DNA of 64,000 nucleotides from Amycolatopsis azurea DSM 43854 (GTDB lineage Bacteria > Actinomycetota > Actinomycetes > Mycobacteriales > Pseudonocardiaceae). Location: contig NZ_MUXN01000024.1 in assembly GCF_001995215.1 (NCBI RefSeq), positions 124,075 to 188,074 of the forward strand, written 5' to 3'. Shown in pieces: positions 1-8,155 of this stretch (positions are counted from its first letter, which is position 1; every line of letters starts with the position of its first letter). The notes below the pieces were generated by a model. That model was given only the letters and a program-made list of their open reading frames with translations. It was not told where the DNA came from and did not search any database. Made by a program: the position numbers and the translations under genes.

Positions 1-1503
1 TGGCTGGCGTTGCTGGTCCAGATCCAGCTGGCGGGCGCGGTGCTGACCAGGGCGTTGTTCCGCCCGCTGGCCCGGATCGTCGAGCCGCTCCGGGACCGGC
101 TGGTCACCATGATCACCGCGGCGGGCCTCGACCGCGCGTTGGCGGGGGAGAGCACCGAACCCGGGGCCGCCGTTCGGCAGGCCACCGACGAGACCGAGTC
201 GGTCCGACGCCTGGTCGCGACGGTGCTGCGCAACGTGCACACCACCGTTTCCGTCGCGATCGGCGCGTTCACCGGGCTCGCCGCCGTCGTCCCGGTCGCG
301 GCCCTGGTGCTGCTTCCGGGACTGCTCGCGGCCGCCGCCGTGTATCGATGGCTGGTGCGGTTCGCCTGGAAATGGCAGCGGAAGGCGATCCTGATCGAGG
401 AACACCTCGCCGACGACGCCACCAAGGTGTTCACCGCACGCCGGGACATCGTCGCCTTCGCGGCCGAACCGACGGCGACCCGGCAGGTGCGCGAAGGTGC
501 CGAGGCGTCACGGCACGCGGCCGTCAGGTACGCCAGGGTCGGGGTGCTGCGTTCCCTCACCGTGAGCCTCGGTGTCGACCTCGGGTTACTGTCCCTCCTG
601 GTCCTCGCGCCGGTCTTGATCTCGGAGGGCAGGCTGTCGTCGGGCGATCTCGTCGCCGCCGTGTACTACGTGATGTTCGGGCTCGGTCCGGCGGTCAAGT
701 TCCTCGTCCACGGCGGTGCGGGCTGGCTGCTGGACCTGATCGGGACGATGGCCAGGCTCGGCGAGGTCGCCGAGGGGACCGGGAAAACCGAGTCCGCCAG
801 GCCGGTGCGTGGTTCCCGGAACATCAGCCTGCGCCACGTCTCTTACGCCTACTCCGCGACGGCCGACCCGGTGCTCGACGACGTCAGCCTGGACATCCCG
901 TACGGGCAGCACGTCGCCGTCGTCGGCCCCAGCGGGGCCGGGAAATCCACCCTGGCCTCACTTCTTTGCGGGCTGCGGACGCCGACCGCCGGCTCGATCC
1001 GTGGTGGCCGTTCGGTCGCCCTCGTCCCGCAGGAGGCCTACGTCTTCGCTGGAACCGTCCGGGAGAACCTCGCCTACCTGGCGCCGGGTACCCCCGACAA
1101 GGACCTGCTCCGCACCGCACGGCTTTTCGGTCTGGACGAGCTTGAACTCGACCGAGAGCTACCTCCAGGCGGTGCGGGGCTTTCGGCGGGCGAGCGGCAG
1201 CTCATCACGCTCGCCCGCACTCATCTTTCCCCCGCGCCGGTGGTGATCCTCGACGAAGCGACCTGCCATCTGGATCCGGCGGCCGAACAGCGCGCGGAGA
1301 CGGCCTTCGCCCGCCGCGGCGGCACGCTCGTCGTGATCGCCCACCGGATCAGCAGTGCCTGGCGCGCCGACCGGGTCCTGCTCGTCGACGCCGGACAGGT
1401 GGCGGACGGGACGCATTCGAGCCTGCTCGCCGTCAACAGCCGATATCGGGAACTGGCGACGAGCTGGGAAGCCGAACCACTCCACAAAGGACAGACAGCC
1501 TGA
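1..1503 (+). CDS. ABC exporter, fused permease-ATPase (5' partial)
   Basis: The reading frame is open from the first base, so the N-terminus lies outside the window. The visible protein has the later membrane helices of an ABC exporter permease and then a complete nucleotide-binding domain: Walker A GPSGAGKST, Q-loop VPQEAYVF, signature LSAGERQ, Walker B VVILDEATCHLD and H-loop IAHR. The signature is LSAGE rather than the usual LSGGQ. Fused half-exporters of this kind act as dimers in the cell membrane and export lipids, peptides or drugs. The stop codon overlaps the ATG of the next gene (TGATG), so the two are probably co-translated. The substrate cannot be read from the sequence. Because the aspartokinase/Pls operon starts 1.3 kb downstream after a long leader, a role in exporting its product is possible but unproven. 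Confidence 0.9.
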   Translation, partial: WLALLVQIQLAGAVLTRALFRPLARIVEPLRDRLVTMITAAGLDRALAGESTEPGAAVRQATDETESVRRLVATVLRNVHTTVSVAIGAFTGLAAVVPVAALVLLPGLLAAAAVYRWLVRFAWKWQRKAILIEEHLADDATKVFTARRDIVAFAAEPTATRQVREGAEASRHAAVRYARVGVLRSLTVSLGVDLGLLSLLVLAPVLISEGRLSSGDLVAAVYYVMFGLGPAVKFLVHGGAGWLLDLIGTMARLGEVAEGTGKTESARPVRGSRNISLRHVSYAYSATADPVLDDVSLDIPYGQHVAVVGPSGAGKSTLASLLCGLRTPTAGSIRGGRSVALVPQEAYVFAGTVRENLAYLAPGTPDKDLLRTARLFGLDELELDRELPPGGAGLSAGERQLITLARTHLSPAPVVILDEATCHLDPAAEQRAETAFARRGGTLVVIAHRISSAWRADRVLLVDAGQVADGTHSSLLAVNSRYRELATSWEAEPLHKGQTA

Positions 1504-2087
1504 TGCACCGAGCGGCGGACGAATTCGCACTGGACCCCGTGCCGAGGCGGCGTGGCGTCGTCCGGGTGTTCATCCTGGCCGCGACCCTCGCGATCCTGGC
1601 GGCCGACCTGGTCGGGTTCACCAGGCTCACCGGAGAGCGTGAGCCGGAGATCGCCGGCGTCGAGCGGTTCGACATCCCCGAGCGCGGCCACACCACGGAC
1701 CCCGTCACGTACGACCGGATCCCGCCCGCGGGCGGCCCGCACGATCCGGCGTTGCAGAACTGCGGCGTGTACGCCGAGCCGCTGCGCGACGAGAACGCGG
1801 TGCATTCGCTCGAACACGGTGCGGTCTGGCTCACCTATCGCCCCGATCTGCCTGCCTGGCAGGTGGACATGCTCAGCGGGCTGATCAAAGGAAAACACCA
1901 CGCTTTGCTCAGTCCGTACCCCGGCTTGCCCGCCACCGTGGTGGCGACAGCGTGGGGCAGGCAACTCGCCGTGGACGATCCGGCGGACCCGCGGATCGCG
2001 CGATTCGTCGATGTTTATCGGGCAGGTCCGCAGTCGGTCGAGAAAGGAGCACCGTGCGACGGGGGCGTCGGAAACCCATTGCGTTAG
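1503..2087 (+). CDS. DUF3105 family membrane-anchored protein
   Basis: This 194-aa protein has one N-terminal membrane segment (about residues 19-38) after a short basic cytoplasmic stretch, so most of it lies outside the membrane. The body matches DUF3105, with the typical HTTDPVTYDRIPPAGGPHD block, an N-C-G-V-Y segment and an H-S-L-E-H-G-A-V-W motif whose histidines suggest metal or cofactor binding. The family's biochemical function is unknown. The start overlaps the ABC gene's stop by one base, which indicates one transcript. In actinobacteria DUF3105 proteins often sit beside exporters and copper or redox proteins; nothing here narrows the role. Confidence 0.85.
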   Translation: MHRAADEFALDPVPRRRGVVRVFILAATLAILAADLVGFTRLTGEREPEIAGVERFDIPERGHTTDPVTYDRIPPAGGPHDPALQNCGVYAEPLRDENAVHSLEHGAVWLTYRPDLPAWQVDMLSGLIKGKHHALLSPYPGLPATVVATAWGRQLAVDDPADPRIARFVDVYRAGPQSVEKGAPCDGGVGNPLR

Positions 2088-2825
2088 GGGTGGATCGGTT
2101 CTTCGGCGGCGTATCCTGCGATAAATCCCATTGGTGGAGTTTGTGAGTGCCGAACCGGTTTCCGATGTGGTTCGCGAGACACCGACCGGGCGGACTTGAA
2201 CAACAATCCATCCCGATCGGTGGCGCGTTCCCATCCGGTTCGACGGCATCCGGCGGGGAGTGCAAACAGTGGCGGCGGGCGCAACTCGACCCGCATTATG
2301 GGATTCACTCACCCGAAGATGCCTTGTGTCCTGTTCCTGAACGGCGTCGGCGTCCGGGGTGGCCCGACTCTGAACGGCGGGAAAATGCTGGGTTTCGTCC
2401 GCCGAGGGCGGCATGGCCCCTTTGACGGGTTTCTCCCGGCTGGTGGAGAGGTAAAAGGATCTCGTAACTTCCGATGGGTGGTTAAATTCGTTCCGTCTTG
2501 CCGATGTGCTGTTTTCTCGAATTTCGAAGTGAATCCGAATACTTCATTCGTCTGCCCTAATTCCATCGAAGTGGGCTGTTCGTACGTATGCCCTTGCGCA
2601 TTGTCGTCGACTTATGTCGTGCGAACCCCATGATTGACCTTTCGTACGGATGGAGGTACCCGTTCAAAGTTTCTCGCACTACTTTCCAATGCTGTCATCC
2701 CGACTGCGCGACGCGCTTGGCCCGCTCGCAGCAGTACAACCCGTGAATGCCCGTATTCGCGGCGGGCTTATTCGGGGTGGCTGTCCAAATGTAAACCCAG
2801 CCATAACGGCGTTCTATTAAGGAAA
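2088..2825 (+). promoter_or_regulatory. Long non-coding leader upstream of the aspartokinase operon
   Basis: About 740 bases hold no convincing gene; the open frames on both strands have unnatural compositions. The part from about 2450 to 2830 is visibly less GC-rich than the surroundings, as expected of a promoter or leader. A direct repeat TTCGTACG(T/G)ATG occurs at 2579-2590 and 2641-2652, each copy centred on a CGTACG palindrome. A weak hairpin (GCCCG/CGGGC) lies near 2750. A TTGACC hexamer starts at about 2636, but no convincing -10 box follows. I recognise no riboswitch. Confidence 0.5.
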
Positions 2826-4094
2826 ATGGTGAATTCGACCCAAGATCTTGAAGTCAGCTTGGACCCGCCTTTACGAAAGGTACAAAACGGAAGGCTGGTC
2901 GTACGGAAATACGGTGGATCATCGCTGGCGACACCCCGGATGGTGGGTGATGTCGCCACCGAGGTGGCCTCGCTAGTCGAGGCGGGGGCTCGGGTGGTCC
3001 TGGTGGTGTCGGCCATGGGGGACACCACCGACCGGCTGATCGCTTTGGCCGGGGAGTTCGCCGAGCCGCCGTCTCCACGTGAACTCGATCAGTTGATGGC
3101 GACTGGGGAACAGGTCTCCGCGTCGGTGCTGGCCATGGCGCTGGGCGAGCGCGGTGTCGATGCCGTTTCGTTGTCCGGCGATCAGGCGGGGATCGAGGTG
3201 AGCGGCGAACCGGGGGCGGGAACCATCGTCCGGATCGATCCGGAGAAGATCAGCGCGCGGCTGCGTGACTCGCAGGTCGTCGTGGTCGCCGGTTTCCAGG
3301 GGCGTGACGCCAACGGTGAGCTGCTGACGCTGGGAAGAGGCGGCTCGGACACCACCGCGGTGGCGCTGGCGGCCGCACTCGGCGGCCCCGAATGCGAGAT
3401 CTGCACGGACGTCCACGGCGTGCGCACGGCCGACCCTCGGATCGTGCCGGACACCCAACCCGTAGAAGAGATCTCCTACGACGCCATGGTGGAACTCGCC
3501 GGAGTCGGCGCCCGGGTGCTGCATCCCAGATCCGTCGAACTCGCCCGCCGTCACGGGGTGGCCGTGCGGGTGACGCATTCCTCCGATCCCGGTCCCTCCA
3601 CCGTCGTCACGGCGGGAGAACTGTCGCTGGAAGGCACTCCTCGCGTCATCGGCATCGCACACGAACGCGACGTGCGGCTGGTCAGGGTCGAGGTCTCGGC
3701 GAACAACCCGGACCAGTACGCCCGCGTGCTCACGACGCTCGCCGGTTGCGGCGTGAAACCGGAGAACCTGAGCTGGCCCGATCCCGGCGAACTGCGCTTC
3801 ACCGTCCGCGGCTCGGAGCCGCTCGGACAGCCGATCACGGAACTCGCGATGGAACTGGACGCCCGTTCCACGGTTTTCGAGGAACTCGGCTCGGTTTCCG
3901 TCGTCGGTACCGCGCTGCTGGATCCACCCGGCTTCCTACCGGAGCTGCTACGGGTCCTCGCCGACCACCGGGTCACGGTGCCGGCGATGACGACGTCGCA
4001 GTCTCGCCTCACGGCGGTGATTCCCGTCGACGCGGTCGATACGACCGTCCGTGCCCTGCACGAGTCGTTCGGCCTCGCGGAGGACCGGACATGA
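2826..4094 (+). CDS. ask: Aspartate kinase with degenerate regulatory ACT domains
   Basis: This 422-aa enzyme phosphorylates L-aspartate to aspartyl phosphate, the first step towards aspartate semialdehyde, lysine, threonine and 2,4-diaminobutyrate. The kinase core is intact: KYGGSS (from residue 28), a GRGGSDTTA loop and the CTDVHGV block. The two C-terminal ACT domains are present but strongly divergent. The usual NIDM(I/V)xQN stretch that binds the feedback inhibitors is not recognisable, and the second ACT reads PAMTTSQSRLTAV where actinobacterial enzymes have a form like ELISTSEIRIS. Loss of lysine/threonine inhibition is therefore plausible. The start is the ATG after AAGGA; the adjacent GTG codon is an alternative. 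The stop overlaps the next ATG (ATGA), tying it to the Pls-type synthetase. It is probably a pathway-dedicated copy rather than the housekeeping enzyme. Confidence 0.92.
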   Translation: MVNSTQDLEVSLDPPLRKVQNGRLVVRKYGGSSLATPRMVGDVATEVASLVEAGARVVLVVSAMGDTTDRLIALAGEFAEPPSPRELDQLMATGEQVSASVLAMALGERGVDAVSLSGDQAGIEVSGEPGAGTIVRIDPEKISARLRDSQVVVVAGFQGRDANGELLTLGRGGSDTTAVALAAALGGPECEICTDVHGVRTADPRIVPDTQPVEEISYDAMVELAGVGARVLHPRSVELARRHGVAVRVTHSSDPGPSTVVTAGELSLEGTPRVIGIAHERDVRLVRVEVSANNPDQYARVLTTLAGCGVKPENLSWPDPGELRFTVRGSEPLGQPITELAMELDARSTVFEELGSVSVVGTALLDPPGFLPELLRVLADHRVTVPAMTTSQSRLTAVIPVDAVDTTVRALHESFGLAEDRT

Positions 4095-7000
4095 GCCCGT
4101 ACGGTCAGCCGTCGGGTCTGTTCACCACCGACGGCCTGGTCCTGACGTGCGACGGCCACGAACAGCGCGTTCGCTGGCACGTCGGCGATCGGCTCGAGCA
4201 GTTGTACGAGCGGCTCTGCGACCGGTTGCGGGCCGACGGCTCGGGCGATCGCCTCGCGGTGGACGCCGGGGGAACGAAGCTCACCTTCGCCGGGTTGGAC
4301 GAGCGGGCCAATCGCCTCGCCCGGCACCTGCGAGCGCATGGGGTGCTGCCCGGCGATCGGATCGGGCTGCTGTTCGACGAACCTGTTCATCCGTACGTCG
4401 CGATGCTGGCCGTGCTGAAGGTCAACGCGGCGTACGTGCCGCTGGACGCGGGCTTTCCCGACGACAGACTGGCGTACATCGTCCGCGACGCCGGCGTCCG
4501 GCTGGTGGTGTCGATCTCCGGTCTGCGTGACCGGTTCGAGCCGGGCAGCGTCGACGTGCTCTGTCTCGACGAGGACGCGGACCGGATCGCGGCCCTGCCG
4601 GGTGATCGGCTCAGTGCGGCGGAGAAGGGCATTCCGGCGGACGAACTCTGTTACATCGTCTACACGTCCGGCTCGACCGGGCGGCCGAAGGGCGTGACGA
4701 TCGACCACGCCGCGATCTGCAATTTCGTCCTCGTCGCCGCCGACGTCTACGGAATCCAGGGAACCGACCGGGTCTACCAGGGGATGACGATCGCGTTCGA
4801 CTTCTCGGTCGAGGAGATCTGGGTCCCGTTGCTGTGCGGCGCGACCCTTGTACCGAAACCCGGTGGCACCAGCCTCGTCGGGCACGAGCTCCTCGAATTC
4901 CTGCGGGACAACGAGGTCACGGGGCTGTGCTGCGTCCCGACCCTGCTGGCCAGCCTCGACGAGGACCTGCCGTTGCTGCGGTTCCTCCTGGTGTCCGGTG
5001 AGGCGTGTCCGGAGGATCTCGTCCGTCGCTGGTACCACCCGGACCGGCGATTCCTCAACGTCTACGGTCCGACCGAGGCGACGGTCACCGCGACGTGGTC
5101 GGTGCTGAGACCGGACCGGCCGGTGACCATCGGGGTGCCCTTGCCGACCTATTCGGTCGTGATCCTCGACCCGGACGAGCCGAGAGCACTGGCGGCTGGG
5201 GAACTGGGGGAGATCGGGATCGCCGGGATCGGGCTCGCCGGGGGCTACCTGAACCGGGCGGACCTGACCGAGCGCGCGTTCATCCCGGACTTCCTCGACA
5301 TCGGGCACAACCCGTCGCACCGGATCTACCGCACCGGCGACCTCGGCCGGATCACCCCGGACGGTGAGATCGAGTACCACGGTCGCGCCGACACACAGGT
5401 GAAGATCCGCGGCTACCGTGTCGAGCTCACGGAGATCGAATCGGTCCTGTTGCAGATAGACGGGATCGCCCAGGCGGTGGTCGAGACCCACCATCCGGAG
5501 GCGGGTACGACCGAACTGGTCGCCTACTACAGCCTGCGCCGCGACCGGGCGTCCGTCGATCCCAGAGAACTACGTCGCCGTCTGGGGGAGTTGCTGCCGG
5601 GCTACATGGTGCCCGCCTACCTCGAACAGCTCGATCACATCCCCCTGACCCCGGCGGGCAAGGCGGACCGCAAGAACCTCCCGGCGCCGACCAATCCGCG
5701 AAGAACGGCGAGTGACGTCGACTACGTGGCGCCGGCCACCGAGACCGAACGGCATCTGGCGGAGACTTTCGGACGTGTCCTCGGCATCGAGCGGATCTCG
5801 GCGACGGGGCACTTCTTCGACGACTACGGCGCGGACTCGCTGCTGCTGGCCAAGTTCTGTGCTCAGGTACGGGAACGCGGCGAAGTCGCCTCGTTGTCGG
5901 CGAAAGACGTGTATCTCAATCCGACCGTCCGCGGTCTGGCCGAACTGGCTCCAGCCTCACCCAGGGGCGCGGTCGCCCTCGCCGAGGAACCGCGCCGGGC
6001 GTCCACCGGCGCCTACGTCCTCTGTGGACTGTTCCAGCTCGTCGTCTTCCTCGCCTACGCCGCGGGTTCGGGCTGGATCCTGGACAAGGGTTTCGCGTGG
6101 ATCACCGCCACGACCGGACTCGTCGACATCTACCTGCGCGCGGTCGGCTTCGGACTCGTCGCGTTCGCCGTTCTGTCGGTGGTACCGATCGTGGCGAAGT
6201 GGACGATCGTCGGACGGTGGAAACCCGGGGAGATCCCACTGTGGAGCCTCGGCTATCTGCGCTTCTGGACGGTCAAGACACTGGTCAGGTTCAGCCCGCT
6301 GATGCTGTTCACCGGAACCCCGCTGTACACCTGGTACCTGCGGGCGCTCGGCGCGGACATCGGCAAGGGCGCCTTGATCCTGTCCAGGAATCCACCGGTC
6401 TGCACGGATCTGCTCCGCGTCGGAGCCGGAGCCGTCGTCCGGAAGGACGTCTTCTTCTCCTGCTATCGCGCCAGGGCAGGCTGGATCCAGACCGGCAGGG
6501 TCACCTTGGGCGACCACGCGTTCGTCGGTGAGATGACCGTGCTCGACATCGACACCGCGATCGGCGACGACGCGCAACTCGGTCACTCGTCGTCGTTGAA
6601 CACCGGGCAGACCGTGCCCGACGGTGAGTCCTGGCACGGCTCGCCCGCTCGGCTGTCCACAGTGGATTACCGGGCGTTGGGAACGGTGGCGCGCAGCCGG
6701 TTCCGGCCGTTCGCCTTCTGCGTGTCCAGCCTGCTGCTCATGCTGCTGGTGACGCTTCCGGCGACACTGGGTGGTACGGAACTGGTCGTCGACCGCCTGT
6801 TCACGGCGACGTCGGACTTCACCAGCTGGACCTTCTACCGTGACCAGATCGCCGGTTCGGCACTGTTGTACTTCGGTGGCACGCTCGCCGGGCTGGCGTT
6901 CGTCGTGACGTTCCCGCGACTGCTCAACCTGTTCATCCGGCCGGGCAAGATCTATCCGCTGTACGGCGCGCATTTCGGGATCCAACGGCTGATCGCGAGA

Positions 7001-8155
7001 CTGACGAACCTGCGCGCGTACACCTACCTGTTCGGCGACAGCAGCTACATCGTGTACTTCCTGCGCGCACTGGGGTACGACCTGTCGAAGATCCGCCAGA
7101 CCGGTTCCAACTTCGGGGTCGAGGTCAAGCACGAGACACCGTTCCTCAGCACCGTCGGCACCGGGACGATGGTCTCGGACGGCCTGTCGATGCTCAACGC
7201 GGACTTCTCCGCGTCGTCGTTCAGGCTGCGCCGGACCGCGATCGCGCCCGAGGCTTTCCTGGGCAACGAGATCGCCTACCCACCGGAGGCGCGAGTCGGG
7301 CGCAACGTCCTCTTGGCCACCAAGGTCCTGGTCCCGCTGGACGGGCCGGTCCGGGAGAACGTCGGCCTTCTGGGGTCACCGGCGTTCGAAATCCCGAGGA
7401 ACGTCCGGCGCGACAGCGGGTTCGAGCACCTCAGCACGGGCGAGGGCCTGCGCCGGAGCCTGCGGGCGAAGAACCGGCACAACATCGGCACCATCGGCGT
7501 CTACCTGCTGGTGCACTGGCTCCACCTGTTCGGTGTCACCCTCATCGGGGCGGCGGCCAGTATCGCGCACGACCGGTTCGGTGCCCTCGCCGTCGGTGGC
7601 GGCATCGTGGCCTCGCTGCTGTTCACGGTTTCGTTCTTCATCCTGGCCGAACTCGCCGTGCAGGGCTTCCGGGCGCTGCGACCGCGGTTCTGCTCGATCT
7701 ACGATCCGGTGTTCTGGCGGCACGAGCGATACTGGAAGCTCAGCCCGGCCCGTTTCCTCGCGTTGTTCAACGGGACACCGTTCAAGTCGTTCCTTTACCG
7801 CCGCCTCGGCGTCCGGATGGGACGCCGCGTCTTCGACGACGGATGTGCGATCCCGGAACGGTCCTTGGTGAGCATCGGCGACGACTGCACGCTCAACCTG
7901 CACACCGTCCTGCAAGCCCATTCGCTCGAGGACGGCACGTTCAAATCCGACCACATCGACATCGGCCCGGCCTGCACGATCGGCACCGGTGGCTTCGTCC
8001 ACTATGGAGTGACGATGGCGGAGGGGGCGATCGTCGAGGCCGACGCGTTCCTGATGAAAGGCACGGCGGCCCCGGCGCGAACCCGCTGGCAGGCCAATCC
8101 GGCGGTCGAGCTCGACACGACGGACGTCATCACCGCGGCTAGGAGGCTGCCATGA
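4091..8155 (+). CDS. Pls-type membrane NRPS, candidate poly-L-diaminobutyrate synthetase
   Basis: The 1354-aa protein has the layout of epsilon-poly-lysine synthetase (Pls, about 1.3 kaa). An adenylation domain spans about residues 1-510, with YTSGSTGRPKG, NVYGPTE, YRTGDLG and KIRGYRVEL. A carrier domain holds the phosphopantetheine serine in GADSLLLAKF (about 580). Six membrane segments then alternate with three C-like left-handed-beta-helix domains (about 640-1354). In Pls such domains link amino acids one by one into a homopolymer, with no thioesterase. The pocket motif FDFSVEEIW puts a glutamate at the GrsA-239 equivalent, which suits a basic side chain. The partners are an aspartokinase and a Dab-type aminotransferase, so the likely monomer is 2,4-diaminobutyrate; poly-lysine or a short conjugate is the alternative. 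The frame stays open far upstream inside ask, but the ATGA overlap and the domain start fix this ATG. Confidence 0.88.
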   Translation: MSPYGQPSGLFTTDGLVLTCDGHEQRVRWHVGDRLEQLYERLCDRLRADGSGDRLAVDAGGTKLTFAGLDERANRLARHLRAHGVLPGDRIGLLFDEPVHPYVAMLAVLKVNAAYVPLDAGFPDDRLAYIVRDAGVRLVVSISGLRDRFEPGSVDVLCLDEDADRIAALPGDRLSAAEKGIPADELCYIVYTSGSTGRPKGVTIDHAAICNFVLVAADVYGIQGTDRVYQGMTIAFDFSVEEIWVPLLCGATLVPKPGGTSLVGHELLEFLRDNEVTGLCCVPTLLASLDEDLPLLRFLLVSGEACPEDLVRRWYHPDRRFLNVYGPTEATVTATWSVLRPDRPVTIGVPLPTYSVVILDPDEPRALAAGELGEIGIAGIGLAGGYLNRADLTERAFIPDFLDIGHNPSHRIYRTGDLGRITPDGEIEYHGRADTQVKIRGYRVELTEIESVLLQIDGIAQAVVETHHPEAGTTELVAYYSLRRDRASVDPRELRRRLGELLPGYMVPAYLEQLDHIPLTPAGKADRKNLPAPTNPRRTASDVDYVAPATETERHLAETFGRVLGIERISATGHFFDDYGADSLLLAKFCAQVRERGEVASLSAKDVYLNPTVRGLAELAPASPRGAVALAEEPRRASTGAYVLCGLFQLVVFLAYAAGSGWILDKGFAWITATTGLVDIYLRAVGFGLVAFAVLSVVPIVAKWTIVGRWKPGEIPLWSLGYLRFWTVKTLVRFSPLMLFTGTPLYTWYLRALGADIGKGALILSRNPPVCTDLLRVGAGAVVRKDVFFSCYRARAGWIQTGRVTLGDHAFVGEMTVLDIDTAIGDDAQLGHSSSLNTGQTVPDGESWHGSPARLSTVDYRALGTVARSRFRPFAFCVSSLLLMLLVTLPATLGGTELVVDRLFTATSDFTSWTFYRDQIAGSALLYFGGTLAGLAFVVTFPRLLNLFIRPGKIYPLYGAHFGIQRLIARLTNLRAYTYLFGDSSYIVYFLRALGYDLSKIRQTGSNFGVEVKHETPFLSTVGTGTMVSDGLSMLNADFSASSFRLRRTAIAPEAFLGNEIAYPPEARVGRNVLLATKVLVPLDGPVRENVGLLGSPAFEIPRNVRRDSGFEHLSTGEGLRRSLRAKNRHNIGTIGVYLLVHWLHLFGVTLIGAAASIAHDRFGALAVGGGIVASLLFTVSFFILAELAVQGFRALRPRFCSIYDPVFWRHERYWKLSPARFLALFNGTPFKSFLYRRLGVRMGRRVFDDGCAIPERSLVSIGDDCTLNLHTVLQAHSLEDGTFKSDHIDIGPACTIGTGGFVHYGVTMAEGAIVEADAFLMKGTAAPARTRWQANPAVELDTTDVITAARRLP

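Noticed and set aside
2196..2633. 145-codon frame in the leader before the aspartokinase
   Set aside because: Unusual composition, no ribosome-binding site, no recognisable motif; the region looks like a regulatory leader.
2634..2825. N-terminal extension of the aspartokinase frame to 486 aa
   Set aside because: The extra 64 residues have no kinase character, while an ATG with AAGGA sits close to the conserved KYGGSS start.
2088..2825. Lysine riboswitch in the aspartokinase leader
   Set aside because: The length would allow one, but I could not find the multi-helix core, and such riboswitches are not typical of actinobacterial aspartokinase genes.
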